DNA of 64,000 nucleotides, taken from contig NZ_CP115671.1 of NCBI RefSeq assembly GCF_027886425.1, positions 1,674,001-1,738,000 of the forward strand, written 5' to 3'. Below are positions 8,814 through 17,804 of the stretch, one piece after another (positions within the stretch are counted from its first letter, which is position 1; each line of letters opens with the position of its first letter). Source of the DNA: Brevundimonas vesicularis. Lineage in GTDB: Bacteria; Pseudomonadota; Alphaproteobacteria; Caulobacterales; Caulobacteraceae. The position numbers and the translations under genes are program-made. Under the pieces are notes generated by a model. The model was not told the DNA's origin. It was given only the letters and a program-made list of their open reading frames with translations, and did no database searches.

Positions 8814-9125
8814 ATGGGCGCTGAAGGCGGCTTGACGGCGCAGTTGATCGGGTTTGCGCCCATCATCGGTATTTTCATCCTGTTTTACTTCCTGCTGATC
8901 CGTCCGCAGCAGAAGCGCGCCAAGGAACACGCGACCGCCATCGCCGCCGTCAAGCGTGGCGACACGGTCGTCCTGGGCAGCGGCATGATCGGCAAGGTCA
9001 CCCGCGTCGAAGAGGCCGAGGTCAACGTCGAGATCGCGCCCAGCGTCAATGTGCGCGTGGTCAAGGCCATGATCGCCGAGGTGCGCAACCGCACCGCCAT
9101 CGCCGCCAACGATTCCAAGGCCTGA
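8814..9125 (+). CDS. yajC: Preprotein translocase subunit YajC
   Basis: A 103-residue inner-membrane protein of the SecDF-YajC complex, which assists SecYEG export. One transmembrane segment (IGFAPIIGIFILFYFLLI) is followed by the typical RPQQKRAKEH motif and a basic cytoplasmic domain with GDTVVLGSGMIGKV. The start at 8814 is chosen because GGAG lies 8-12 bases upstream and family members begin just before the membrane segment; the frame opens 45 bases earlier with atypical sequence. secD follows after 36 bases and secF after that, so this is one operon. Confidence 0.95.
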   Translation: MGAEGGLTAQLIGFAPIIGIFILFYFLLIRPQQKRAKEHATAIAAVKRGDTVVLGSGMIGKVTRVEEAEVNVEIAPSVNVRVVKAMIAEVRNRTAIAANDSKA

Positions 9126-9161
9126 TACGCTCGCGTATCCGCCGATACCTGGACCGCCCTC

Positions 9162-10754
9162 ATGATTCAGCTGTCGCGCTGGAAAGTCATTCTCGTCGTC
9201 GTCGCGGCCGTTCTCGGCTGTCTGCTGGCGTTCCCGAACCTGTTGTCGGATCAGCAGCGTGAGGCGCTGCCTGGCTTCATGCCCAAGAACAAGCTGAACC
9301 TGGGGCTGGACCTTCAGGGCGGTTCGTATCTGCTGCTGGAAGTCGATGTGCCGGCGATGCGCGAAAAGCGCGTCACCAACCTGATCGAAGACGTTCGGGT
9401 CACGCTGAACGGCGCCGGCGTCGCCACCAACGGCTTCCAGCGTGAAGCCGGCGGCGTGGTCGTCACCCTGGCCAATCCGGCCCAGGGCGATGCCGCGTTC
9501 AAGGCGCTGCAACAATTGGGCGGTCAGGTCGGACCGGGCGGCCAGGCCGAACGCACCGCGACTCGCCTGGGCGACAACCGCATCCGCTTCGCCTATACCG
9601 ACGCCGCGCTGAACGGCATGGGCGCGACGGCCGTCGACCAGTCGATCGAGGTGGTGCGCCGCCGGATCGACAGCCTGGGCACGCGCGAACCCTCCATCAC
9701 TCGTCAGGGCGCCGACCGGATCGTGGTTCAGGCGCCGGGCGAGAGCGATCCGAGCAAGCTGGAAGAAGTGATCGGCCAGACGGCGCAGCTGACCTTCCAG
9801 ATGGTCGATGTCGAGAACTCGGTTCAGGACGCGCTGGCCGGCCGTGTGCCGCCCGATTCCGAACTGCTGCAAGGCGAGGACGGCACGCCCTATCTGGTCA
9901 AGAAGCGCGTGCTGGTGTCGGGCGAGAACCTGACCCGCGCCGGCGTCGGTTCGGACCAGAGCGGCCGTCCGGCCATCGACTTCCGCTTCGACGGCGCCGG
10001 CGCCCGCCGGTTCGGCGAAGCCACTGCCGCCAACCTGCAAAAGCCCTTCGCCATCATTCTGGACGGCAAGGTCATCTCGGCCCCGACGATCCAGAGCGCG
10101 ATCACCTCGGGCTCGGGTCAGATCACAGGCAACTTCTCGATCCAGGAAGCGGCGACGCTGGTGAACCTGCTGAACGGGGGCGCCCTGCCGGCGCCGCTGA
10201 ATGTCGAGGAGCGCCGCACCGTGACGGCTGAACTGGGTGCGGACGCGGTGGCGGCCGGCGCCCTGTCGACCGCCGTCGGCTTCGCCATCATCGTGCTGTT
10301 CATGATCCTGGCCTACGGTCTGCTGTTCGGTGGCGTGTCGGTGGTCGGCCTGGTGCTGAACGGCGTGCTGATCGTGGCGGCCATGTCGTTGACCCAGGCG
10401 ACGCTGACCTTGCCCGGTATCGCCGGTCTGATCCTGACCTTCGCAGTCGCGGTGGACGCCAACGTGCTGATCTATGAGCGGATGCGTGACGAGGCCCGGG
10501 CGGGCCGCAGCGTCATCGCCTCGATGGACGCCGGCTTCAACAAGGCCATGGGCACGATCATCGATGCCAACCTGACCACCCTGGTCGCGGCGGGCATCAT
10601 GTTCGTGTTCGGCGAAGGCCCGGTTCGCGGGTTCGCCTGGACCCTGACCATCGGTGTGTTCACCTCGGTCTTCTCGTCGGTCCTGGTCGCCCAGGTCCTG
10701 CTCGGCTACTGGCTCAAGACGGCCAAGCCCAAAAAACTGCCGATCGCGGAGTGA
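9162..10754 (+). CDS. secD: Protein translocase subunit SecD
   Basis: A 530-residue RND-type membrane protein that uses the proton gradient to help proteins leave the Sec channel. It has an N-terminal membrane segment (residues about 6-24), family motif LNLGLDLQGGSYLLLEVD, a large periplasmic P1 domain, then five C-terminal membrane segments with AVDANVLIYERMRDE and FNKAMGTIIDANLTTLVAAGI. The length is shorter than E. coli SecD but normal for alphaproteobacteria. The stop overlaps possible secF starts, so translation is probably coupled. Confidence 0.97.
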   Translation: MIQLSRWKVILVVVAAVLGCLLAFPNLLSDQQREALPGFMPKNKLNLGLDLQGGSYLLLEVDVPAMREKRVTNLIEDVRVTLNGAGVATNGFQREAGGVVVTLANPAQGDAAFKALQQLGGQVGPGGQAERTATRLGDNRIRFAYTDAALNGMGATAVDQSIEVVRRRIDSLGTREPSITRQGADRIVVQAPGESDPSKLEEVIGQTAQLTFQMVDVENSVQDALAGRVPPDSELLQGEDGTPYLVKKRVLVSGENLTRAGVGSDQSGRPAIDFRFDGAGARRFGEATAANLQKPFAIILDGKVISAPTIQSAITSGSGQITGNFSIQEAATLVNLLNGGALPAPLNVEERRTVTAELGADAVAAGALSTAVGFAIIVLFMILAYGLLFGGVSVVGLVLNGVLIVAAMSLTQATLTLPGIAGLILTFAVAVDANVLIYERMRDEARAGRSVIASMDAGFNKAMGTIIDANLTTLVAAGIMFVFGEGPVRGFAWTLTIGVFTSVFSSVLVAQVLLGYWLKTAKPKKLPIAE

Positions 10755-10759
10755 TGGCG

Positions 10760-11743
10760 ATGCGTGGATGGCCCCTCATCAAACTGCTGCCGCAGAAGAC
10801 GAACTTCCACTTCGTCAAATATGCGCGCTTCGCCGGCGTCCTGTCGGTGATCCTGTGCGTCGCGGCGATCGTCTCCTGCTTCTATCCCGGCCTGAACATG
10901 GGCATCGATTTCCGGGGCGGCGCCTCGATGGAGGTGTCCAAGCCGGCGGGCCAGACGATCGAGCTGGATCGAGTCCGCGAGGCCGTGAACGGCCTGAACC
11001 TGGGCGACGTCCAAGTCCAGGGCATCGCGCGCCGCGACACCAATGTCGATGACGGCTCAACCGCCATTCTTCGCTTCCAGGTGCCGGAAGGCCGCGATCA
11101 GACCCAGGTCGTCAACCAGGTCGAGGGCGCCATCAGCGGCGCAGTCGGTCAGGTCAACTACTCGGGCGTCAGCGTCGTCGGCTCCAAGGTGTCGGGCGAG
11201 CTGTTCACCTCCGGCCTCTTGGCTCTGGGCGTCGCGATCGGCCTGATGTTCCTCTACATCTGGTTCCGCTTCGAACCGCAGTTCGGCTTCGGCGCCGTGG
11301 TCGGCCTGCTGCACGACGTGATCCTGACGTTTGGGCTGATCGTGCTGTTCAAGCTGGAGTTCAGCCTGAACATGGTCGCCGCCGTCCTGACCGTCATCGG
11401 CTATTCGATGAACGACACCGTCGTCGTGTTCGACCGCCTTCGCGAGAACCTGCGCAAGTACAAGACCATGCCGCTGCGCGACGTGATCGACCTGTCGCTG
11501 AACGAGACCCTGTCGCGGACCATCATCACCGGCGTGACCGCCGTCATGGTGCTGGCGGCCCTGGCCATCTTCGGCGGCGAGGCCCTGTTCGGCTTCTCCA
11601 TCGCTCTGATGTTCGGCATCATCATCGGCACCTATTCGTCGATCTATGTCGGCGCGCCGATCATCCTTCTGTGGGGCGTCAAGCGCGGCGCCCTGGCCGA
11701 CGACGCCAAGCCGGTGAAGCTGGGCATGGCCAGCCGGCCGTAG
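10760..11743 (+). CDS. secF: Protein translocase subunit SecF
   Basis: Partner of SecD in the inner membrane, about 327 residues. The family signature GIDFRGGASMEV follows the first membrane segment, then a periplasmic domain and five further segments containing GYSMNDTVVVFDRLREN and the Asn/Thr-rich SLNETLSRTIITGVTAV. I chose ATG 10760 because GGAG at 10748-10751 then has eight-base spacing. GTG 10751 and ATG 10754 are in frame but too close to that site. The gene directly follows secD. No frameshift is seen. Confidence 0.95.
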   Translation: MRGWPLIKLLPQKTNFHFVKYARFAGVLSVILCVAAIVSCFYPGLNMGIDFRGGASMEVSKPAGQTIELDRVREAVNGLNLGDVQVQGIARRDTNVDDGSTAILRFQVPEGRDQTQVVNQVEGAISGAVGQVNYSGVSVVGSKVSGELFTSGLLALGVAIGLMFLYIWFRFEPQFGFGAVVGLLHDVILTFGLIVLFKLEFSLNMVAAVLTVIGYSMNDTVVVFDRLRENLRKYKTMPLRDVIDLSLNETLSRTIITGVTAVMVLAALAIFGGEALFGFSIALMFGIIIGTYSSIYVGAPIILLWGVKRGALADDAKPVKLGMASRP

Positions 11744-11829
11744 GTTGAGCGCTATCGTCGAAAGTTGGGCCGTTCCGGCATCGCCGGGGCGGCCTTTTCC
11801 TTGGGCGGCGTCCGTGCAAGGCTGAGCCT

Positions 11830-12117
11830 ATGAAAGCGCTCGTCTATACCGCCGTTGCTCTCGCCCTGACCGGCGCCCTCACCGGCGGACTGTCCGCCTG
11901 CACCGACAGCAAGCGGGCGCGCAACGACGCCACCTGGGGCGACAAGCCGGCGGACATCACCTGCTGGACCTATGGGGTGGAGAACTTCAAGGGACGCTCG
12001 ACCGGCAAGGTCGAGTACGACGACGGCGGCCGGATCTCGTTCGTGGACGCGTCGAACAACCGCTACACCACGATCGATGGCGATTGCCGCGTGGTCTATA
12101 TGCAACCCAGCAAATAG
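11830..12117 (+). CDS. Small putative lipoprotein of unknown function
   Basis: A 95-residue protein with a hydrophobic signal segment (residues 6-22) and a lipobox ending at Cys24 (GGLSAC), so it is probably a lipoprotein. The mature part contains WGDKPADITCWTYG, a YDDGGRISFVDASN stretch and a closing Cys in DGDCRVVY, which could form a disulfide with the Cys in ITCW. I recognise no domain. It lies downstream of secF in the same direction but 86 bases away, and a convergent aminotransferase gene follows across a hairpin. Its composition is like its neighbours. Confidence 0.7.
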   Translation: MKALVYTAVALALTGALTGGLSACTDSKRARNDATWGDKPADITCWTYGVENFKGRSTGKVEYDDGGRISFVDASNNRYTTIDGDCRVVYMQPSK

Positions 12118-12128
12118 GGCCGGATGGC

Positions 12129-12152
12129 GGGCGGAGGCCTGAACCTCCGCCC
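12129..12152. terminator. Hairpin between convergent genes (probable bidirectional terminator)
   Basis: GGGCGGAGG (12129-12137) pairs perfectly with CCTCCGCCC (12144-12152) around a six-base loop. It sits exactly between the stops of the lipoprotein (+) and aminotransferase (-) genes. There is no T-run, so its efficiency is uncertain. Confidence 0.55.
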
Positions 12153-12160
12153 TGGGTCGA

Positions 12161-13366
12161 TCAGCGCAGCGAGGCCGTAAAGCGCTGGATGCGGGTGCAG
12201 GCTTCTTCCAGCACGGCGTCCGAGGTGGCGTAGCTGATGCGGAAATAGGGGCTCAGGCCGAAAGCCTCGCCCTGGACGACGGCGACGCCCTCGGCGTTCA
12301 GCAGTTCGGCGGCGAAGGTGGAGTCGCCGTCGATGACCACGCCCGTTTCCGTCGTCTTGCCGATCAGTCCAGCGATGGACGGATAGACGTAGAAGGCGCC
12401 CTCGGGCGTGGCGCATGTGACGCCAGCCGCTTGGTTGAGCATCGACACGACCAGATTGCGGCGCTTTTCAAAGGCGGCCTTGCGCTCGGGGATGAAGTCC
12501 TGCGGGCCGTTCAGCGCCTCGACGGCCGCCCACTGGCTGATGCTGGACGGGTTGGACGTGGTCTGGCTGGCCACCTTGCGCATCAGGTCGATCAGCGGCT
12601 TGGGGCCGCCAGCGTAGCCGATGCGCCAGCCGGTCATTGCATAGGCCTTGGACACGCCGTTGACCGTCAGGGTGCGGTCGATCAGGTCCGGCGCCACCTG
12701 GGCGATGGTGGTGTATTCGAAGTCGCCGTAGACGAGGTGCTCGTACATGTCGTCTGTCAGCACCCACACGTGGGGGTGACGACGTAGGACCTCGGCCAGG
12801 GCTTCCAGTTCGGCGCGCGTATAGGCGGCGCCGCTGGGGTTGGACGGGCTGTTCAGGATCAGCCACTTGGTGCGGGGCGTGATCGCGGCTTCCAGTACGA
12901 CCGGCAGCAGCTTGAAGCCGTCCTTCTCCTCGCCGATCACAGTGACGGGCTCGCCGCCGGCCAGCAGCACCATGTCGGGATAGCTGACCCAGTAGGGGGC
13001 GGGCACGATGACTTCGTCGCCGGGGTTCAGCGTCGCGACCAGGGCGTTGAAGATGACGGGCTTGCCGCCCGGCGCGACGTGGATGTTGGCCGCCGTATAG
13101 TCGAGATCGTTCTCGCGCTTGAACTTGGCCACGATGGCCGCCTTCAGCTCGGGCATGCCGTCCGCATCGGTGTATTTGGTCTCGCCGCGGCTGATCGCGT
13201 CGATCGCGGCCTGTTTGATGTTTTCAGGCGTATCGAAGTCCGGCTCGCCGGCGCCCAGGCCGATCACGTCTCGGCCTTCGGCTTTCAGCTTCCGGGCCTG
13301 CGCGGTGACGGCGATGGTGGCCGAGGGCGCTACGCGGGCGAGGGCGGAAGATTGCAGGCTGGACAT
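12161..13366 (-). CDS. Pyridoxal-phosphate aminotransferase (aspartate/aromatic type, class I)
   Basis: A 401-residue cytosolic fold-type I aminotransferase. PLP contacts are visible: the substrate-side Asn/Pro motif LNSPSNPSGAAYT, the Asp/Tyr stretch VLTDDMYEHLVYG, and Schiff-base Lys in NGVSKAYAMTGWRIGY. A conserved Arg for the substrate carboxylate appears in PYFRISYATS near the C-terminus. The N-terminal ITVTAQA/GLGAGEPDF region is that of the AspC/AatA subgroup, which converts aspartate and 2-oxoglutarate to oxaloacetate and glutamate and may also accept prephenate or aromatic amino acids. It is transcribed alone, divergent from the TVP38 gene. Confidence 0.9.
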   Translation of the reverse strand: MSSLQSSALARVAPSATIAVTAQARKLKAEGRDVIGLGAGEPDFDTPENIKQAAIDAISRGETKYTDADGMPELKAAIVAKFKRENDLDYTAANIHVAPGGKPVIFNALVATLNPGDEVIVPAPYWVSYPDMVLLAGGEPVTVIGEEKDGFKLLPVVLEAAITPRTKWLILNSPSNPSGAAYTRAELEALAEVLRRHPHVWVLTDDMYEHLVYGDFEYTTIAQVAPDLIDRTLTVNGVSKAYAMTGWRIGYAGGPKPLIDLMRKVASQTTSNPSSISQWAAVEALNGPQDFIPERKAAFEKRRNLVVSMLNQAAGVTCATPEGAFYVYPSIAGLIGKTTETGVVIDGDSTFAAELLNAEGVAVVQGEAFGLSPYFRISYATSDAVLEEACTRIQRFTASLR

Positions 13367-13488
13367 GAACTATCCCATGGTTTTGGAAGTTTTTGCCGGG
13401 GAGGCGGGGTTGTTTACGCGGCGTCGCCCCTCGGGACAATGCGCTGATGCTCGCTAATGCAGAGATGGGATGATAAGCGGCGGCTCTG

Positions 13489-14202
13489 ATGCGCTGGATC
13501 ATCGAGTTTCTGTCGAACATGGAGGCGCGTCGCTGGCGCGCCGTGCTGGCGACGACCCTGCTGCTGGGCGCGATGATCGCCCTGTTCGCCGTGGGCAAGA
13601 GCCAGTTGGGGCTGGAGGCCGAAGGGCGTCTGGAAGACTGGCTGGGCGGGTTTCGTCAGGGACCTTGGGGGCTGGTCGCCGCCATCGTGGTGTTCACGGT
13701 CTCGGCCTTCTTCGGCGCCCCACAGTTCATCCTGATCGCCGCCTGCGTCGTAGCGTTCGGGCCGTGGTTCGGCTTCCTCTACAGTTGGATCGCAACGGTC
13801 GTGTCTGCGGGCGTGACCTACTGGCTGGGACGCGGACCCACGGCGCGGCTGCTGGCGCGGCACGGCGGCAAGACGGTCGGACGGCTGACGCGGTTCGTCG
13901 GCAAGAACGCCTTCTACGCCAGCTTCATGATCCGCAACGTGCCGTCTGCGCCGTTCATCGTCGTCAACATGGCGTTCGGGGCGGCGAGGGCGTCGTTCCC
14001 GGGCTTTCTGGCGGGGTGCGCGCTGGGCGTATTGCCGAAGACCGCTCTGGTCGCCTTCTTCGGCGGATCCTTCATGACGGCGGTCAGCGGCGACGGGATC
14101 TGGACCTCGGCCATATTGGCTGGCGTGGCGCTGGCTTGGCTGGCTCTGATGCTGTTGGTGCGTGAACTGGTCAAGCGGCGCGAGATCGCGCGCGGCGACT
14201 GA
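13489..14202 (+). CDS. TVP38/TMEM64 family (VTT domain) membrane protein
   Basis: A 237-residue integral membrane protein. Hydrophobic segments occur near residues 21-39, 58-78, 80-105, 150-185 and 205-228. The VTT core is recognisable by GAPQFILIAACVVAFGPWFGF, a GRGPTARLL helix and FMIRNVPSAPFIVVN. Bacterial members (DedA-related) have been linked to lipid scrambling or membrane homeostasis, but the role here is unknown. The start is preceded by the divergent promoter region shared with the aminotransferase gene. It is followed after 73 bases by the hemerythrin gene on the same strand. Confidence 0.85.
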   Translation: MRWIIEFLSNMEARRWRAVLATTLLLGAMIALFAVGKSQLGLEAEGRLEDWLGGFRQGPWGLVAAIVVFTVSAFFGAPQFILIAACVVAFGPWFGFLYSWIATVVSAGVTYWLGRGPTARLLARHGGKTVGRLTRFVGKNAFYASFMIRNVPSAPFIVVNMAFGAARASFPGFLAGCALGVLPKTALVAFFGGSFMTAVSGDGIWTSAILAGVALAWLALMLLVRELVKRREIARGD

Positions 14203-14275
14203 GGGAATTTGCTTAGCCTGCTATTTAGACTCCGTTCATCCAGAGGTTGCATGGTGTAGGTTTGGAGGCGTCGCC

Positions 14276-14731
14276 ATGGATGTCCGTATTCTGAAGACGC
14301 AGCACGGCCGGATCATTCGACTGGCCAGCGCCCTGGGCGGGACCGCCGCCATTATGAAAACGTCGGACGATGCGATCCGCGCCCGTGAGCTGATGCGTGC
14401 GCTGAATACGGCTCTGACCGAGCATCTGGCGATCGAGGACGGCGAACTTTATCCCGTCCTGATGCGGTCCCAAGATCATTCGGTTCGCGACCTCGCGCAG
14501 CACTATGTTGAGGACATGGGGGCTCTGAGCGGCGTTTGGGCGCACTATTTTGAAGAGTGGTCACAGGCCCGCATTCTGAGGGATCGGGAGCGTTTCGCCT
14601 CTGTAACCAAGGGGTTGATCGGCGCCTTGGCGCATCGGGTCGCCCGCGAGGAGGACACGCTGTATCCCACGATGGAGGCGGCGGACGCCCTGGCCGTCGT
14701 TCCGAAGCGCGACGGCAGGCCGACATCCTGA
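14276..14731 (+). CDS. Hemerythrin (HHE) domain protein
   Basis: A 151-residue four-helix protein of the HHE cation-binding family, expected to hold a di-iron centre and bind oxygen or NO in the cytosol. Candidate ligands are His10 (KTQHGR), His and Glu in TEHLAIEDGELYP, His in AQHYVEDM, and His/Glu in HRVAREEDTLYP. The start at 14276 is chosen because GGAGG lies seven bases upstream. An in-frame extension would overlap the previous gene and is not conserved-looking. It stands alone, with a 220-base gap before mreB. Confidence 0.85.
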   Translation: MDVRILKTQHGRIIRLASALGGTAAIMKTSDDAIRARELMRALNTALTEHLAIEDGELYPVLMRSQDHSVRDLAQHYVEDMGALSGVWAHYFEEWSQARILRDRERFASVTKGLIGALAHRVAREEDTLYPTMEAADALAVVPKRDGRPTS

Positions 14732-14951
14732 AGCCGGTGTCCACAGGCGTCGTGCCTCGATAGCCCTCTCCATATGACGACACTGTCATCGGGGCTTGTA
14801 TTCCCGGTTTCATACGGGCAAACCCGCCGCTAGTAGGCGTGGCGAAGACGATCAGGAACTGTCCGGCGTGGGGATGTCAGGGCAGTTGGGGCGTCGCCAG
14901 GTCGACTGAGACATCTAGACGCCCTGCCAGCTAACAACGGTATCGATTCCC
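14732..14951 (+). promoter_or_regulatory. Upstream region of the mreB operon
   Basis: This 220-base gap should contain the promoter of the mreB-rodA cluster. I see no gene and no long palindrome. No clear -35/-10 pair can be named with confidence. The last bases before the mreB ATG (TATCGATTCCC) give only a poor ribosome-binding match. Confidence 0.35.
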
Positions 14952-15992
14952 ATGAGCTTCTCCCTTTTCGGCGCGATCTCCAACGACATCGCGATGGACC
15001 TGGGCACCGCCAACACCCTGATCTACATGAAGGGCAAGGGCATCGTCCTGAACGAGCCGTCGGTCGTGGCGCTGAGAAACGTCGGCGGGCGCAAGGTCGT
15101 TCACGCCGTGGGGATCGAGGCCAAGCAGATGCTGGGCCGCACGCCGGGCCACATGGAGGCGATCCGCCCCATGCGCGACGGCGTCATCGCCGACTTCGAA
15201 GTCGCCGAAGAGATGATCAAGCACTTCATTCGCAAGGTTCATAACCGCAAGGGCTTCGTGAACCCCAAGATCATCGTCTGCGTGCCCTCGGGCGCCACGG
15301 CGGTCGAGCGTCGTGCGATCAATGACAGCTGCCTGAACGCCTCGGCGCGTCGCGTGGGCCTGATTGACGAGCCCATGGCCGCCGCGATCGGCGCCGGCTT
15401 GCCGATCCACGAGCCGACCGGCTCGATGGTCGTCGACATCGGCGGCGGCACGACGGAAGTCGCCGTCCTGTCGCTGTCGGGCATCGTCTATTCGCGTTCG
15501 GTCCGCGTCGGCGGCGACAAGATGGACGACAGCATCATCAGCTACATGCGCCGCAACCATAACCTGCTGATCGGCGAAACGACCGCCGAACGCATCAAGA
15601 AGGACATCGGCACCGCCCGCATCCCGGCCGACGGCGAAGGCCTGTCGATCGAGGTCAAGGGCCGCGACCTGATGCAGGGCGTGCCGCGCGAGGTGCGTAT
15701 CTCGGAGCGTCAGGCGGCGGAAGCCCTGGCCGAGCCGGTCACCCAGATCATCGAGGCCGTGAAGGTCGCGCTGGAAGCCACCCCGCCTGAACTGGCCGCC
15801 GACATCGCAGACAAGGGCATCATGCTGACGGGCGGCGGCGCCCTGCTGCGCGGTCTGGACGTCGAGATCCGCGATCACACCGGCCTGCCGGTCTCGGTCG
15901 CCGATGATCCGCTGTCGTGCGTAGCCATCGGCTGTGGCCGCGTGCTGGAGCACCCGCGCTGGATGAAGGGCGTGCTCGACTCCGCGCTCTGA
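14952..15992 (+). CDS. mreB: Rod shape-determining protein MreB
   Basis: A 346-residue bacterial actin that polymerises beneath the inner membrane and guides lateral cell-wall synthesis. Actin-fold motifs are present: phosphate 1 DLGTANTLIY, connect 1 region RRAINDSC, phosphate 2 VVDIGGGTTEVAVLS and adenosine motif LTGGGALLRGLD. The amphipathic N-terminal stretch MSFSLFGAIS is typical for membrane contact. The length is standard. It is the first gene of the elongasome cluster and is separated from mreC by about 150 bases with a hairpin. Confidence 0.98.
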   Translation: MSFSLFGAISNDIAMDLGTANTLIYMKGKGIVLNEPSVVALRNVGGRKVVHAVGIEAKQMLGRTPGHMEAIRPMRDGVIADFEVAEEMIKHFIRKVHNRKGFVNPKIIVCVPSGATAVERRAINDSCLNASARRVGLIDEPMAAAIGAGLPIHEPTGSMVVDIGGGTTEVAVLSLSGIVYSRSVRVGGDKMDDSIISYMRRNHNLLIGETTAERIKKDIGTARIPADGEGLSIEVKGRDLMQGVPREVRISERQAAEALAEPVTQIIEAVKVALEATPPELAADIADKGIMLTGGGALLRGLDVEIRDHTGLPVSVADDPLSCVAIGCGRVLEHPRWMKGVLDSAL

Positions 15993-16093
15993 TCCGTCCG
16001 TTGCGGCCAGGTGAAAGCTTGGCTGCAAATCCTTGTCAGGCCTGCGTGATCACGGTTCCATTCCGGCCTTGATTTTGCGATAGGCAGGCTCAG

Positions 16094-16113
16094 CGGCAGG
16101 GGGCGTCCTGCCG
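16094..16113 (+). promoter_or_regulatory. Hairpin in the mreB-mreC gap (possible attenuator)
   Basis: CGGCAGG (16094-16100) pairs with CCTGCCG (16107-16113) around a six-base loop, 30 bases before mreC. There is no T-run, so it may reduce readthrough or process the message rather than fully terminate. It could explain how cells make more MreB than MreC. Confidence 0.4.
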
Positions 16114-16143
16114 ATTCCAACCCCTTTGAGTGGAAGGTCGCCC

Positions 16144-17289
16144 GTGGCGTTTCGCGACGGCCCTTTTGAAAACATCAAGGTGCCGCTGGCGTGGACCGCC
16201 GCGGTCGTCGTCGTCGTGGCCGTCATCGGCGCGGTCGTCCTGTTGCTGGGCGATCGGACCACGTCCGAGGGCGGCTCGACCATGGGCGCGGCGCGCGGCG
16301 GTTTCGAAGCGGCGGCCGGGCCAGTGGGCGGGGTCTTCGCCGCGCCGGTGCGCTGGGCCGGGGCCGCGCGCGACTACGTCGGCGGCTATTTCTTCGCCAT
16401 CGGCGAGAACCGCCGCCTGAAAGCCGAGATCGCTGAACTACGCGGCTGGCGTGACGAAGCGATCGCTCAAAAGAACATCAACGGCCGCTATGAGGCCCTG
16501 CTAGGTCTGCGCACCGAGCCGCCGGTGCCCATGGCCACGGGGCGGGCGATTTCGGAATCGCGGGGTCCCTTCTCCAACGCCAAGCTGATCGACGTCGGTT
16601 CGGCCAAGGGCGTGCGGATCGGTAATCCCGTTGTGACGGAACATGGACTGGTTGGTCGGGTGACGGGCGTGACGGGCGGCGTCAGCCGTGTCGTGCTGCT
16701 GACGGATGTGGCGTCGCGCACCCCTGTTATGATCGAGCGCACCGATGCGCGCGCCATGCTGACCGGCGACGGCGGCGATAGCCCGCGTCTGGAGTTCATT
16801 CGCGGATCCGGTTCGATCAAGGCCGGTGACCGTATCCTGAGTTCGGGCGACGGCGGCGGACTGCCGCGCGGCCTGCCGGTCGGGGTGGCCGCCAAGGGCG
16901 TGGACGGCGCCTGGCGGGTCAAGCTGTTCAGCGATCACGGCGCGATCGACTATGTTCGCGTGCTGTTGTTCCAGAGCTTTGGACAGCTGGTCAGCCCGAA
17001 CGCCTTGAATGCGCCGCCGCTCGCAGGCCTGACGACGGCGCCGGAGCCGAGCGCGGCCGAGGTCGGGGCGATCCGTGACGCGGCCGCCCGTCGTGCGGCA
17101 GCGCAGCAGGCTCAGGCCGAACGGGCGCGTGCTGCGGCGGCGACGCCAGCGCCAACGCCTGCGCCCGCGGCTGCGCCGACTGCGGCCCGTCCGGCCGTGA
17201 CGTCTCCGAGGCCTGCGGCTTCGCCCCCGTCGCCTGCACCGGTTGCGCCCAGCCCTGCGCCGGCGCCCGCTCCGGGAGGCGCGGCGTGA
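16144..17289 (+). CDS. mreC: Rod shape-determining protein MreC
   Basis: A 381-residue periplasmic scaffold with one N-terminal transmembrane segment (residues about 18-38), a coiled coil (about 80-110, NRRLKAEIAELRGWRDEAI) and a double beta-barrel domain with GSAKGVRIGNPVVTEHGLVGRV. It links MreB to PBP2 and RodA. The last 90 residues are a low-complexity Ala/Pro tail typical of Caulobacterales MreC. I chose GTG 16144, six bases after GGAAGG, rather than the in-frame TTG at 16126. mreD overlaps its stop. Confidence 0.93.
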   Translation: MAFRDGPFENIKVPLAWTAAVVVVVAVIGAVVLLLGDRTTSEGGSTMGAARGGFEAAAGPVGGVFAAPVRWAGAARDYVGGYFFAIGENRRLKAEIAELRGWRDEAIAQKNINGRYEALLGLRTEPPVPMATGRAISESRGPFSNAKLIDVGSAKGVRIGNPVVTEHGLVGRVTGVTGGVSRVVLLTDVASRTPVMIERTDARAMLTGDGGDSPRLEFIRGSGSIKAGDRILSSGDGGGLPRGLPVGVAAKGVDGAWRVKLFSDHGAIDYVRVLLFQSFGQLVSPNALNAPPLAGLTTAPEPSAAEVGAIRDAAARRAAAQQAQAERARAAAATPAPTPAPAAAPTAARPAVTSPRPAASPPSPAPVAPSPAPAPAPGGAA

Positions 17290-17804
17290 GACGGCCCGTC
17301 GCGGTTCGCGTTGTCGGACCTCTTCAGTGGATCGTCTATCCGGCCCTGCTCGTCCTCGCCGCGACGGTCGTTCTGGGAACGCCGCTCCAGCTGTTCGGTC
17401 TGCATCTGCCCGAGCCGGTCATTCCGATGATCCTGGCCTTCGCCTGGCCCTTGATCCGGCCCTCGATGCTGGCGCCGGCGGTGCTGTTTCTGATCGGCCT
17501 TTTCCTCGATCTGTTCTGGAATACGCCGCTGGGTCTGTGGGCGCTGTGCCTGATGGGCGTCTATGGAACGGTGCTGCTGTCGCGTAATCTGCTGGCGGGG
17601 CATGAGGGGCTGATCCGTTTCGGAGCCTATGCCGCCTGCACGCTGGGCACCTTTTTTCTGGCCTATCTGGTGGTGACGATGCGGGCGACGAACGCGCCGG
17701 CGATCCTGCCGCTGGTCGGACAGGTCGTGCCGACGCTGCTGCTGTTTCCGATCGCCAACTGGATGCTTGAGCGATTCGACGACGGAGATATTCGGTTCCG
17801 ATGA
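17286..17804 (+). CDS. mreD: Rod shape-determining protein MreD
   Basis: A 172-residue polytopic membrane protein with about five hydrophobic segments, a basic N-terminus and the family pattern PEPVIPMILAFAWPLIRPSML, LFLDLFWNTPLGLWAL. It belongs to the elongasome with MreC and PBP2. Sequence conservation is low in this family, so the call leans on position. The GTG start overlaps the mreC stop (GTGA) and the stop overlaps the PBP2 start (ATGA), which indicates tight translational coupling. Confidence 0.9.
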   Translation: MRRPVAVRVVGPLQWIVYPALLVLAATVVLGTPLQLFGLHLPEPVIPMILAFAWPLIRPSMLAPAVLFLIGLFLDLFWNTPLGLWALCLMGVYGTVLLSRNLLAGHEGLIRFGAYAACTLGTFFLAYLVVTMRATNAPAILPLVGQVVPTLLLFPIANWMLERFDDGDIRFR

